Source: Modestobacter sp. L9-4 (GTDB lineage Bacteria; Actinomycetota; Actinomycetes; Mycobacteriales; Geodermatophilaceae). From it: 64,000 nucleotides of DNA. Positions 33,955 to 42,398 of this stretch are shown in pieces. The translations under genes and the position numbers were made by a program. The notes beneath the pieces are model-generated. The model saw only the letters and a program-made list of their open reading frames with translations, searched no databases and was not told where the DNA came from. Position 1 is the stretch's first letter. Each line of letters starts with the position of its first letter. The stretch lies in NCBI RefSeq assembly GCF_019112525.1, contig NZ_CP077800.1, positions 2,170,001 through 2,234,000 of the forward strand, in the 5' to 3' direction.

Positions 33955-34737
33955 ATGCACCCGCTCCGTCCCCGTCCGCTCGTGCCCCTGCTGTCGCGGG
34001 TCGCGGTCCTCGGTGTGGCCGCCGCGCTGCTGGTCGGCTGCAGCGACGACGAGGCCGCCCAGCGGGCGCCCGGCGCCCCGGTCAGCAGCCAGGAGGCCGA
34101 GGTCCTCAGCAAGGTCCTCGTGTCCGACCTGGAGGCCGGCGGGGCCGACTTCGAGGTCCACGCCCCCTACGCCGAGGGCACCGTGCTGACCCTCACCGGT
34201 GAGATCGACTTCGCCCGGAGCATCGGCCGCGCGCAGGCCGTCACCACCTACGGCGACGGCCGGCCCCAGGAGACCCGCACGCTCTTCTTCAGCCAGGACC
34301 AGCTCTACCAGGGCGACGTCCCGGGGCTGGCCGACGCGCTCAGCGGCGCGGGGCTCCCTGCCGCCACCTACGTGCGCCGGCCGGTGACCGCGACCGGCGC
34401 GAGCGGCACCGCCTCGCTGCTCGACGTCCTGGTGCAGATGGTCACCCGGCTGTCGGCCCGCAGCGCCGACGACCCGAGGTCGTTCGGTCAGTACACGTGG
34501 CGGGGCACCCAGCAGGTCGACGGCGAGCTGGTCTCGGTGTTCCAGGGCGGCACCGGCGCCACGATCGCGGTGGGCGCGGAGAGCAAGCTGCTGGTGCAGT
34601 ACATGACGAAGCTGCAGGACTTCGACGTGACGATCGACCTGTCCGACCACGGCGCGCGGGAGATCCCGCTGCCCGCCGACGACGACACGGTGGACCTGAC
34701 CGCGCACCCGGAGATCGCGGAGAAGCTGGGCCTCTGA
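33955..34737 (+). CDS. lipoprotein, LppX/LprG-like
   Basis: 260 residues. Signal peptide with lipobox LLVGCSDD (Cys29). The mature part has the pattern of the LppX_LprAFG fold, a half-barrel carrier for lipids in mycobacteria: EAEVLSKVLVSDLEAGGADFEV, LTLTGEIDFARSIGRAQAVTT, FFSQDQLYQGD, and TYVRRPVT; residues 215-245 (LQDFDVTIDLSDHG) close the barrel. Likely transports or holds lipid or glycolipid at the outer face of the membrane (inference). TAACCT (33943-33948) lies 6 nt before the ATG with no ribosome site, suggesting leaderless expression. Confidence 0.75.
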   Translation: MHPLRPRPLVPLLSRVAVLGVAAALLVGCSDDEAAQRAPGAPVSSQEAEVLSKVLVSDLEAGGADFEVHAPYAEGTVLTLTGEIDFARSIGRAQAVTTYGDGRPQETRTLFFSQDQLYQGDVPGLADALSGAGLPAATYVRRPVTATGASGTASLLDVLVQMVTRLSARSADDPRSFGQYTWRGTQQVDGELVSVFQGGTGATIAVGAESKLLVQYMTKLQDFDVTIDLSDHGAREIPLPADDDTVDLTAHPEIAEKLGL

Positions 34738-34742
34738 GAGCA

Positions 34743-34781
34743 CAAGAGGGGGCGGCCTCTTCCCCAGGCCGCCCCCTCTTG
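34743..34781. terminator. bidirectional terminator
   Basis: Perfect 16-bp stem: CAAGAGGGGGCGGCCT pairs with its complement across a 7-nt loop, with A-rich and T-rich ends on the two sides. Lies between convergent genes. Confidence 0.9.
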
Positions 34782-34853
34782 CAGGCACATTCATACACGC
34801 CCGCGCCCCGGTGCGGGAGTCGACACGCCCCGGTGTCGACCCGACACGCCGGG

Positions 34854-35525
34854 TCAGTTGGCGGAGGGGTCCGCCGTCGCCGTCGACAGCACGCCGAGCC
34901 GACCGGACTGACGGCGCAGGACCGACCGCCACAGCTCCGGGCCGGCCGCACCGGTGAGGACGTCGCCCGGCAGCCCGGTGACGCACGCCCAGGCGCCCTC
35001 GGCGAGCTCGGCGGCCAGCTGCCCGTTGGACCAGCCGGCGTACCCGGCGAACACGCGCAGACCACCGATCTCGCCGTCGAGGACGTCGGGGTCGCTGTCC
35101 AGGTCGACCAGGTGCACGGCGCCGGCCACCTGGCGCAGACCGCTGTCGGCCGGCAGCGCGGAGCTGCCCCGGCGGGTGGCCAGGCACAGCGCGGTGTCGG
35201 CCTCGACCGGCCCGCCCACGTGGAACACCTCCGGCGCGACGGCCAGCTCGGCCCAGCCCGGGAGGACGTCGCCGATGCGCACCTCGCTGGGCCGGCCGAG
35301 CACGACGCCGATCGTGCCGGTGTCGGAGTGGTCGAGGACGTAGACCACCGCGCCGGCGAAGGTGGGGTCGGTCAGCCCCGGCAGCGCCACCAGCAGGGAG
35401 CCGGGACGGACGTCGTCCAGGCAGCCCACCGAGAGGGCGGGTACGTCAGTGCGCCGGCCCCGTCCGGCTGCCTGCTCGGCAGTGGGACGACGCTCGGGAT
35501 CGGGTGACGAGGGCACCGGGTTCAT
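34854..35525 (-). CDS. YqgE/AlgH family protein (UPF0301)
   Basis: 223 residues. The family core begins at SLLVALPGLTDPTFAGAVVYV, with HSDTGTIGVVLGRP, VFHVGGPVEAD, GGLRVFAGYAGWSNGQLAAE and AWACVTGLPGDVLTG. A Pro/Arg-rich N-terminal 40 residues is not conserved. GTG and ATG starts adjoin at 35528/35525, and GGAGG lies only 2-5 nt upstream, so the exact start may be a nearby GTG. The family is linked to transcriptional control in Pseudomonas; the activity here is unknown. Confidence 0.88.
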   Translation of the reverse strand: MNPVPSSPDPERRPTAEQAAGRGRRTDVPALSVGCLDDVRPGSLLVALPGLTDPTFAGAVVYVLDHSDTGTIGVVLGRPSEVRIGDVLPGWAELAVAPEVFHVGGPVEADTALCLATRRGSSALPADSGLRQVAGAVHLVDLDSDPDVLDGEIGGLRVFAGYAGWSNGQLAAELAEGAWACVTGLPGDVLTGAAGPELWRSVLRRQSGRLGVLSTATADPSAN

Positions 35526-35653
35526 CACCTCCAGTGTGCATCAGCGACGGCTGTGGGGGGCGGCAGCGCGGTCCGGCTCGTTGCGTCGTGCACCGTCCAC
35601 CGGTCGTCCGCGCCGGGCTGGCGGGTCACCGCGGGCGACGTAGTGTGGGCGGG

Positions 35654-37039
35654 GTGCAGCAGGCGCCCACCACCGTGCGTCACCTCCTGCTGCGCGGCGA
35701 CTTCCGCCGGCTGCTGATGACCCGCCTGTCGTCCCAGTTCGGCGACGGTGTGTTCCAGGCCGCGCTGGCCGGCACGGTGCTGTTCAACCCCTCGCAGGCC
35801 ACCGACCCGTTCGACGTCGCCGCCGGGTTCGCGATCCTGCTGCTGCCCTACTCGCTGGTCGGCCCGTTCGCCGGCGTGTGGCTGGACCGCTGGAGCCGCC
35901 GGCAGGTGCTACTGGTCGCCAACGTGGTGCGCGCGGTGCTCGTCGTCGCCGTCGCGGCGCTGATCCTCGCCGAGGTGACCGGCGCCGGCTTCTTCATCGC
36001 CGGGCTGCTGGTCTTCTCGGTCAACCGGTTCGTGCTCTCGGCCCTGTCCGCCGGGCTGCCGCACGTCACCGACGAGCCATCGCTGGTGTCGGCCAACGCG
36101 CTGTCCACCACCGCGGGCGCCATCGCCGCCGTGCTGGGCGGCGGCGTGGCCATCGGCGCCACCGAGCTGGCCGGCTCGGGCCCGGGCAGCTACGCCCTGC
36201 TCGCACTGCTCTCCGCGGTGCCCTACCTGGGGGCCTCCGCGATCGTGGCCGGGTTCCCGCGCCCCCACCTCGGGCCCGACCACCTGACCCTGGCGGCCAC
36301 GGTGAGCGCCCGCGACGTGCTGCACGGGATGCTGGCCGGCACCCGGCACGTGCTCGCCCACCCCCCGGCCACCGCCGTCCTGTCGGTGATGGCCGTGCAC
36401 CGGGTGTTCTACGGGCTGCTCACGCTGATGACCCTGCTGCTCTACCGCAACAGCTTCGCCGACGAGACGGGCCTGTTCCCGGGCGGTCTGGCGGGGCTGG
36501 GCGAGGTGCTGGCCGCCGGTGCGGCCGGCACCCTGCTGGCCGCCGCGGTCACCCCGGCCGCGGTGCGCCGCTGGGGCAAGGCGCCGTGGGTGATCGGGCT
36601 GCTGCTGCTGGCCGCGGTCGGACAGCTGGTGCTCGGCGGCCTGTTCACCCCGCCGGCGATCGTGGCCGCCGTCCTGACCCTGGGCTTCGTCGCGCAGGGC
36701 ATCAAGATCTGCGTCGACACGACGCTGCAGGAGTCGGTCGACGACGACTTCCGCGGCCGGGTCTTCTCCGCCTACGACACGCTGTTCAACGTCTTCTTCG
36801 TCATCGCGCTGCTGGGCGGTGCGTTCCTGCTCCCGGCGACGGGCACCAGCTGGCCGGTGCTCATCGCCGTCGGCGTCGGCTACCTCCTCACCGCCCTCGC
36901 CTTCGCCCGCTGGTCCCGGCGGAGTGGATTCGTCGAGCTCACGGCGACTCATCCACTCCACTCAGTCGACGAGCGCCGCGATCTCCCGACCGCAGGACAC
37001 CCGGTCGGCTCGCAGCCGCGGCACGGGGAAGCGCAGTAG
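35654..37039 (+). CDS. MFS transporter
   Basis: 461 residues with about twelve TM helices. After an N-terminal LLLRGDFRRLLMTRLSSQFGDG (helix 1), the MFS signature loop between helices 2 and 3 reads GVWLDRWSRRQVLL; the second half has a similar motif after helix 8. It resembles the exporter-like actinobacterial MFS proteins of unknown substrate. The GTG at 35654 follows TAGTGT (35641-35646) by 7 nt, suggesting a leaderless mRNA. The last 40 residues (from about SGFVELTATHPLHS) are encoded in the hairpin and antisense end of the next gene, and may be an altered C-terminus. Confidence 0.85.
   Translation: MQQAPTTVRHLLLRGDFRRLLMTRLSSQFGDGVFQAALAGTVLFNPSQATDPFDVAAGFAILLLPYSLVGPFAGVWLDRWSRRQVLLVANVVRAVLVVAVAALILAEVTGAGFFIAGLLVFSVNRFVLSALSAGLPHVTDEPSLVSANALSTTAGAIAAVLGGGVAIGATELAGSGPGSYALLALLSAVPYLGASAIVAGFPRPHLGPDHLTLAATVSARDVLHGMLAGTRHVLAHPPATAVLSVMAVHRVFYGLLTLMTLLLYRNSFADETGLFPGGLAGLGEVLAAGAAGTLLAAAVTPAAVRRWGKAPWVIGLLLLAAVGQLVLGGLFTPPAIVAAVLTLGFVAQGIKICVDTTLQESVDDDFRGRVFSAYDTLFNVFFVIALLGGAFLLPATGTSWPVLIAVGVGYLLTALAFARWSRRSGFVELTATHPLHSVDERRDLPTAGHPVGSQPRHGEAQ
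36921..36959. repeat. hairpin with GGAGTGGAT arms (copy 1)
   Basis: GGAGTGGAT and ATCCACTCC arms, 9 bp, with an imperfect inner stem (TCGTCGAGCT). It lies at the 3' end of the DUF559 gene and inside the MFS 3' end. Followed by CACTCAG as at copy 2. Confidence 0.75.
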
Positions 37040-37921
37040 CAGCACCCCGGCCCCGTGGACGGCGTTCTGCCGCCGCAGGTCGGCCGCCCAGTCCTCGGCA
37101 CTGAGGTGCCACGCGCGGCCGTCGGCCTCGGCGCCCACCCCGCGGTCGCGCCACAGGGCGTCGACGAAGAACCGGCCGGCAGGGGTGTCGACCGGGGCGT
37201 TCCACTCCGGCTCGGGCAGCCCGGCGGCCACGACGACCCGGCGCAGGTCGCTCTCGCCCACCGAGCGCATCCCCCGGCGGGCGTCCTCCAGGGCCGACCG
37301 CAGCCACGGACCCAGTCGTCGACCGAGCGCCCGGGCCTCGGCGCACAGGTCCTCGACGATGACGAGGTCGCGCTGCAGGGCATCCGACACGACGTGCTCG
37401 ACGTCGGCCCGGCGCCGCGCCGAGAGGCTGACGTCGACCACGGCGCGGGCGGCGGTCGTCGTGGGCAGACCGGAGACGAGCACCGGCGTCACCGGACGGC
37501 GGCTCTGGTGGACGACGACGAAGCCGTGGGAGGCCATGTGCTGGCCGTGGGACCGGGACACCTCGACCATCCCCGCCTCGGACGGGGCCGCGAACGCGCC
37601 CGTGACGCCCGCGGTGCGACGGCGCGGCACCAGTTCCTCCACCCGCGCCCCCAGCCTCAGCGCGCTGTGGTGGGACAGGCAGGCGTCCGGCCCGGCGAAC
37701 TCCAGGGCGACCTGCCAGCGCTCCCGCTGGGTGAGCCCACCGCCGTGTGCCACGACGACACCCCGCACCGGCTCCTGCCAGCGGCCGGTGCGGACCGCGG
37801 TGCGGACACGCTGACCGCTGATCCCCGCCTCCCTCAGCTGGCGCCTGTGGGCGACGGTGCGGTCAGCAGGGAAGACGGAGGCGCTGGGCACCGCAGCAGG
37901 GTGGCGAACTACGGACCGCAC
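36962..37921 (-). CDS. AbiEi-like N-terminal domain plus DUF559 endonuclease-like protein
   Basis: 319 residues. The first 60 form an AbiEi-antitoxin-type N-terminal helix-turn-helix with VAHRRQLREAGISGQRVRTAV and TGRWQEPVRGVVVAHGG. The C-terminal 100 residues have a PD-(D/E)xK-like DUF559 pattern: ESDLRRVVVAAGLPEP, RFFVDALWRDRGVGAEADG (possible catalytic Asp and Glu), ending in VPRLRAD. Proteins of this class are frequent and often variable in actinobacterial genomes; a nuclease or restriction-like role is inferred from the fold only. It is bracketed by two GGAGTGGAT hairpins and overlaps the MFS gene by 78 bp. Confidence 0.8.
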   Translation of the reverse strand: MRSVVRHPAAVPSASVFPADRTVAHRRQLREAGISGQRVRTAVRTGRWQEPVRGVVVAHGGGLTQRERWQVALEFAGPDACLSHHSALRLGARVEELVPRRRTAGVTGAFAAPSEAGMVEVSRSHGQHMASHGFVVVHQSRRPVTPVLVSGLPTTTAARAVVDVSLSARRRADVEHVVSDALQRDLVIVEDLCAEARALGRRLGPWLRSALEDARRGMRSVGESDLRRVVVAAGLPEPEWNAPVDTPAGRFFVDALWRDRGVGAEADGRAWHLSAEDWAADLRRQNAVHGAGVLLLRFPVPRLRADRVSCGREIAALVD

Positions 37922-37942
37922 GCGCCGCCGCCGTCCACAGGT

Positions 37943-37981
37943 GGAGTGGATCCGTCAGCGTCAGCTCGACGGATCCACTCC
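37943..37981. repeat. hairpin with GGAGTGGAT arms (copy 2)
   Basis: GGAGTGGATCCGTC and GACGGATCCACTCC, perfect 14-bp stem with an 11-nt loop; then CACTCAG. Immediately downstream of the CCA gene in the leftward direction. Very similar to copy 1 about 1 kb to the left. Confidence 0.85.
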
Positions 37982-37983
37982 AC

Positions 37984-39471
37984 TCAGCTGCTGCGGGTGC
38001 GCCACCAGGTGAGGAGCTCGGCCTCGGCCTCGTCGGGCTCGAGGGGGCCGCGCTCCAGGCGCAGGTCCTTGAGGAAGCGCCACGCCTCGCCGACCTCGCG
38101 GCCCGGCGGGATCTGCAGCAGCTCCATGATCCGGTTGCCGTCGAGGTCGGGCCGGATCCGGCCGAGGTCCTCCGCCTCCGAGAGGTCCTTGATCCGCTCC
38201 TCGAGCGAGTCGTAGGTCGCCGACAGCGCCGCGGCCCGCCGCTTGTTGCGGGTCGTGGAGTCCGAGCGCACCAGCTTGTGCAGCCGGGAGAGCAGGTCGC
38301 CGGCGTCGGTGACGTAGCGGCGGACGGCGGAGTCGGTCCACTGGCCGTCGCCGTAGCCGTGGAACCGCAGGTGCAGGAAGGTCAGCCGGGCGACGTCCTC
38401 GACGACCTCCTTGGGGTACTTCAGCGCGGTCAGCCGCTTGCGCACCAGCTTGGCGCCGACCACCTCGTGGTGGTGGAAGGACACCCGGCCCCCGGACTCG
38501 TGGCGGCGGGTGGCCGGCTTGCCGATGTCGTGCAGCAGCGCGGCCAGCCGGAGGACCAGGTCCGGCGACTGGGCCTCCGGGTCCGCCTTCTCCAGGTCGA
38601 TCGCCTGGTCCAGCACGGTCAGCGAGTGGGTGTAGACGTCCTTGTGCTGGTGGTGCTCGTCGATCTCCATGCGCAGCGCCGACAGCTCCGGCAGGACGAC
38701 GTCGGCCAGCCCGGTGGACACGAGGAGGTCCAGCGCCTCGCTGGGGGAGTCGTTGAGCAGCGTGCGGGAGAACTCGTGCTGCACCCGCTCGGGGGTGATC
38801 CGGGCCAGCTCGGGGGCCAGCGCGGTCATCGCCTGCACGACCTCGGGGTCGGGGACCAGCTGCAGCTGGGCGACGAACCGCACGGCGCGCAGCATCCGCA
38901 GCGGGTCGTCGGCGAAGGAGTCCTCGGCCCGGCCGGGCGTGCGCAGCCGGCGGGCGAGCAGGTCGCCGAGCCCGCCGAAGGGGTCGGTGACGGTGCGGTC
39001 CTCGCCGAGGGAGACCGCCATCGCGTTGACGGTGAAGTCGCGCCGCGCCAGGTCGTCGACCAGCGAGTCGCCCCAGGCCACCTCGGGGTTGCGGGACTCC
39101 CGGTCGTACCGGTCGGCGCGGTAGGTGGTGATCTCCACCCGCTCGCCGCGGACCTCCGCACCCACCGTCCCGAAGGCGATGCCGGTGTTCCACGTGGAAC
39201 TGGCCCAGCCGCGCAGCACCTCCAGGGTCTGCTGCGGACGCGCCGAGGTGGTCAGGTCCAGGTCGCCCGTCGGCAGCGGCGTGCCGTCGGCGGCGGCCAG
39301 CAGCGCGTCGCGCACCGACCCGCCGACCAGGTGCACCTCGAACCCGGCCGCGGTGAAGCGGTGGCCCAGCTCGACGAGCACGGGGGACACGTCGACGAGG
39401 GCGCGGACCGTCTCCTGCACCGCCGGGGGGACGGGCTGGGCGGGAGGGCGACGCGGAGGCTCGACGGACAC
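37984..39471 (-). CDS. cca: CCA tRNA nucleotidyltransferase
   Basis: 495 residues. Head domain of the class II nucleotidyltransferases: HLVGGSVRDALL, DLDLTTSARPQQT (catalytic Asp pair), RRDFTVNAMAV, DPLRMLRAVRFVAQL. An HD-type domain follows (LAALLHDIGKPATR, HHHEVVGAKL), the long form found in actinobacteria (PcnA). Adds or repairs the tRNA 3' CCA end. Start GTG at 39471; TACCCT (39480-39485 on the minus strand) lies 8 nt upstream and no ribosome site is visible. A perfect parS lies inside (39187-39200). Confidence 0.93.
   Translation of the reverse strand: MSVEPPRRPPAQPVPPAVQETVRALVDVSPVLVELGHRFTAAGFEVHLVGGSVRDALLAAADGTPLPTGDLDLTTSARPQQTLEVLRGWASSTWNTGIAFGTVGAEVRGERVEITTYRADRYDRESRNPEVAWGDSLVDDLARRDFTVNAMAVSLGEDRTVTDPFGGLGDLLARRLRTPGRAEDSFADDPLRMLRAVRFVAQLQLVPDPEVVQAMTALAPELARITPERVQHEFSRTLLNDSPSEALDLLVSTGLADVVLPELSALRMEIDEHHQHKDVYTHSLTVLDQAIDLEKADPEAQSPDLVLRLAALLHDIGKPATRRHESGGRVSFHHHEVVGAKLVRKRLTALKYPKEVVEDVARLTFLHLRFHGYGDGQWTDSAVRRYVTDAGDLLSRLHKLVRSDSTTRNKRRAAALSATYDSLEERIKDLSEAEDLGRIRPDLDGNRIMELLQIPPGREVGEAWRFLKDLRLERGPLEPDEAEAELLTWWRTRSS
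39187..39200. promoter_or_regulatory. parS: parS centromere site (intragenic, in cca)
   Basis: Perfect GTTCCACGTGGAAC palindrome, same as the other copies. Confidence 0.85.
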
Positions 39472-39479
39472 GACGATCG

Positions 39480-39507
39480 AGGGTAGTGCGGTCGCGCGCG
39501 CTACCCT
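39480..39507. promoter_or_regulatory. divergent overlapping promoters of cca and the NUDIX gene
   Basis: AGGGTAG at one end and CTACCCT at the other form an inverted repeat, so that each strand has TACCCT as -10: 6 nt before the NUDIX ATG and 8 nt before the cca GTG. The -35 region of one lies over the -10 of the other, so the two promoters probably cannot be used at once. Confidence 0.65.
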
Positions 39508-39513
39508 CTCGAC

Positions 39514-39990
39514 ATGGCTGGGACGGGCGGGCGACAGCGCCCCGGCCGCCGACTGCGCCGGGTCGACGAGACCTCGGCCGGCGGCCTGGTGGTCGCCGAC
39601 GACGAGCTGACCGGTCCCCGTGCCGCGCTCATCGGGCGCACCGACCGGCGTGGCCGCCTCCTCTGGTCCCTGCCCAAGGGGCACATCGAGGAGGGCGAGA
39701 CGCCCGAGGACACCGCCGTCCGCGAGGTCGCGGAGGAGACCGGCATCGTCGGTGAGGTCGTCGCGCCGCTGGGCATCATCGACTTCTGGTTCGTCGCCGA
39801 CGGGCGCCGGGTGCACAAGACCGTGCACCACTTCCTGCTGCGGGCCACCGGCGGTGCGCTGTCGGACGAGGACGTGGAGGTCACCGAGGTGGCCTGGGTG
39901 CCGCTCACCGAACTGGGCGGCAGGCTGGCCTACGCCGACGAGCGCGCCCTGGTGGAGCGCGCGCCGGGCCTGCTGGCCGACAGCGCGTGA
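39514..39990 (+). CDS. NUDIX hydrolase (MutT4-like)
   Basis: 158 residues. Nudix box [10 protein letters not shown]...[12 protein letters not shown] at about residues 56-75, with preceding SAGGLVV and [11 protein letters not shown]-type C-terminal strand [11 protein letters not shown]. Located as mycobacterial mutT4 next to the CCA enzyme and the DUF6049 gene; the true substrate could be an oxidised or alarmone nucleotide. Starts at ATG 39514 without a ribosome site. Overlaps the next gene by 4 bp. Confidence 0.92.
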   Translation: MAGTGGRQRPGRRLRRVDETSAGGLVVADDELTGPRAALIGRTDRRGRLLWSLPKGHIEEGETPEDTAVREVAEETGIVGEVVAPLGIIDFWFVADGRRVHKTVHHFLLRATGGALSDEDVEVTEVAWVPLTELGGRLAYADERALVERAPGLLADSA

Positions 39991-42398
39991 GCAGGCGGGC
40001 CGCCGGCCGCGCCGACGGCCGCCCCCCGGGCCTCGACGTCGCCTCCTGCACCTCGTCGTCCGGGCTCTCGCCGTCCGGCTCCTCGTCGTCCGGGCTCGCG
40101 TCGTCCGGGCTCCGGACCTCCTGGGCACCCGGGCTCCGCGTCGCCGGGCGCGCCGCCGCCCTCGGCGCCGTGCTGACCGTGCTGACCGGCGTGGTCGGCC
40201 TGCCGCCGGCCCAGGCGGCGCCGGACGACCGGGACCGCGCCGCTGCTGCTGCTGCCGAGCAGCTCACCCGGCCGGTGCGGGTGGTCGTCGACCGGCTGGA
40301 CCCCCGCACGGTGACCCCGGGGGCGACGATCGAGCTCGGCGTCACCCTGGTCAACGAGGGCACCACCCCCTACCGCGACCTGTCGATGCGGCTGCAGCGC
40401 GGGGACGTGCTGCGCACCCGGGCCGGCCTGGACGCCGAACTGGACACCGCCGAGACGAGCGGCGCCACCGCCGCCGCGCCCTGGCACGAGCTGGAGGGCG
40501 ACCTGGCCCCCGGCGCGTCGCGGCAGTTCACCTACTCGACCACCACCGACGAGCTCCAGCTCAGTGAGGACGGCGTCTACCCGGTGCTGGTGAACGTCAA
40601 CGGCCAGGGCCCCGGCGGCGCGCAGGAGCGGGTGGGGGAGCTGGCCACCCAGCTGGTCTCCCAGGTCGCCGAGCCGGCCCGGCAGACCTCGGTGGCCTGG
40701 CTCTGGCCGATCACCGACCGGCCGCACCGCGATCCCGCCGGGGCCTTCGTCGACGACGACCTGGCCGCCTCCGTGGCCGAGGGCGGGCGGCTCGACCGCG
40801 CGCTCGACGTCCTCGACCGGCTGCCCCGGCCGTCGCCCGAGCAGCCCGACCGCCGGACCGTGCCGGTGACCCTCGCCGTCGACCCGGCGCTGCTCGAGGA
40901 GCTCGCGGTCATGGCCGCCGGCCCCTACCGCGTCGGTGACGCCGACGGCACCGGCACCACCGACGCCGCCCGGCTGCTCGAGCGGCTGCGGGCCGCGGCG
41001 GCCACGTCGGTCGTCGCCCTGCCCTACGCCGACGTGGACGCCGACGCGCTGGTCGCCGCCGGGGGCTCCGCCGTGGTGACCCGCGCCCTGCCGGGCACCG
41101 ACGAGGGCACCGCCCGCCAGCCCGGGGTGCCGGGCAGCACCGACGCCACCACCGGCAGCGCCGGAGCCGCGATCATCCGCGACGTGCTCGGCGTCGACCC
41201 GCGCACCGACGTCGCCTGGCCGGTCGACGGCGCAGTGCGCGCGGACACCCTGGACGTGCTGCGCTCGGGCGGGGCGCGCACCGTCGTGCTCGCCGAGGGC
41301 TCGCTGACCGACGGCGCCCGGGCCGTCGGCGCCGAGGGCGGCGCCGCGGTGCCGGCCAGCACGCTGCCCACCGCGGACGGGCCGGTGACCGCCCTGGTCG
41401 CCGACCAGCGACTCGCCGACCTGGTGACCGACGCGACCCCCGGCTCGGACACCGGACGGCTGACCGAGCAGAGCTTCCTGGCCGAGCTCGGCGCGCTGGC
41501 CACCCAGCCGGCCGAGGCGCCCTCGACGCTGCTCGTCGTCCCGCCGCGCCTGGTCGACCCCGACCCGACGACGGTGGCGCAGATGATGGCCGACACCGCG
41601 GGCGAGAGGTGGCTGGGCGCCGTCCCGGTGCCCGACCTGGCCGGCGCGGGTGCCGAGGACGACGCCGCGACCGCCGGCCCGGCCGGCGACCTGGTGCCCG
41701 CGGCCGGCACCGACACCCCGCTGCCCGCCGACGACGTGGCGGCGATCGTGCAGACGGCGCACGACCGCGACGACTTCGTGGAGGCCGTCAGCGCGCCCAC
41801 CGACGTCGTGGACGGGTACGACGCCGCCCTGGCACGGGCCGCCGCCGCCGGCTGGCGCGAGGACCTGACCGCCTTCGGCGACGGCGTCGTGCGGCTGCGC
41901 GACACGATCGACACCCTCCGCCGCCAGGTCGCGCTGGTCGCGCCGGTCGACGGCACCTACAGCCTCGCCTCCCAGGACGCCCCGCTGGTGCTCACCGTGC
42001 GCAACGACCTGCCCTTCCCGATCACGGTCCGGCTGGAGCTGCGCGCCCGCGGCAACGTGCAGCTGACCACCGAGGACGTCACCGCCACCCTCGAGCCGGA
42101 CTCCCGCCGCCAGCTGGAGGTGCCGGCCCGGGTCCAGCAGTCCGGTGGCTTCGCCGTCACCGCCCGGCTGAAGACCCCCGGCGGGCAGCTGCTGGGCGAC
42201 GAGGTGCGGATGCAGGTGCGCAGCACCGCCTACGGCCCGATCACCCTGGGCCTCACGATCGGTGCCGCCGCCCTGCTCGGCCTGCTGTTCCTCCGCCGGG
42301 CCGTGCTCTTCGTGCTCGCCCGCCGCCGCGGGGACGCCACCGGCGACCCGTCGCCGGCCCAGGGCGCGGGCGCGCCGCCCACCCGGAGCCCGGTGTGA
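39987..42398 (+). CDS. DUF6049 membrane protein (Rv3909-like)
   Basis: 803 residues. A long Ser-rich head (to about 48) is followed by a signal-type hydrophobic segment ([20 protein letters not shown]) ending PPAQA|AP, and a large exported domain: [23 protein letters not shown] is an Ig-like first strand, with several repeats and a predicted alpha/beta section ([20 protein letters not shown]). The C-terminal segment has one TM helix ([16 protein letters not shown]) and a basic tail. It lies between the NUDIX and murJ genes as in many actinobacteria. Suspected role in envelope assembly with MurJ; not established here. Confidence 0.83.
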   Translation: MSRRAAGRADGRPPGLDVASCTSSSGLSPSGSSSSGLASSGLRTSWAPGLRVAGRAAALGAVLTVLTGVVGLPPAQAAPDDRDRAAAAAAEQLTRPVRVVVDRLDPRTVTPGATIELGVTLVNEGTTPYRDLSMRLQRGDVLRTRAGLDAELDTAETSGATAAAPWHELEGDLAPGASRQFTYSTTTDELQLSEDGVYPVLVNVNGQGPGGAQERVGELATQLVSQVAEPARQTSVAWLWPITDRPHRDPAGAFVDDDLAASVAEGGRLDRALDVLDRLPRPSPEQPDRRTVPVTLAVDPALLEELAVMAAGPYRVGDADGTGTTDAARLLERLRAAAATSVVALPYADVDADALVAAGGSAVVTRALPGTDEGTARQPGVPGSTDATTGSAGAAIIRDVLGVDPRTDVAWPVDGAVRADTLDVLRSGGARTVVLAEGSLTDGARAVGAEGGAAVPASTLPTADGPVTALVADQRLADLVTDATPGSDTGRLTEQSFLAELGALATQPAEAPSTLLVVPPRLVDPDPTTVAQMMADTAGERWLGAVPVPDLAGAGAEDDAATAGPAGDLVPAAGTDTPLPADDVAAIVQTAHDRDDFVEAVSAPTDVVDGYDAALARAAAAGWREDLTAFGDGVVRLRDTIDTLRRQVALVAPVDGTYSLASQDAPLVLTVRNDLPFPITVRLELRARGNVQLTTEDVTATLEPDSRRQLEVPARVQQSGGFAVTARLKTPGGQLLGDEVRMQVRSTAYGPITLGLTIGAAALLGLLFLRRAVLFVLARRRGDATGDPSPAQGAGAPPTRSPV

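Noticed and set aside
35214-35226. CCCACGTGGAAC as a parS
   Set aside because: Only half of the palindrome matches.
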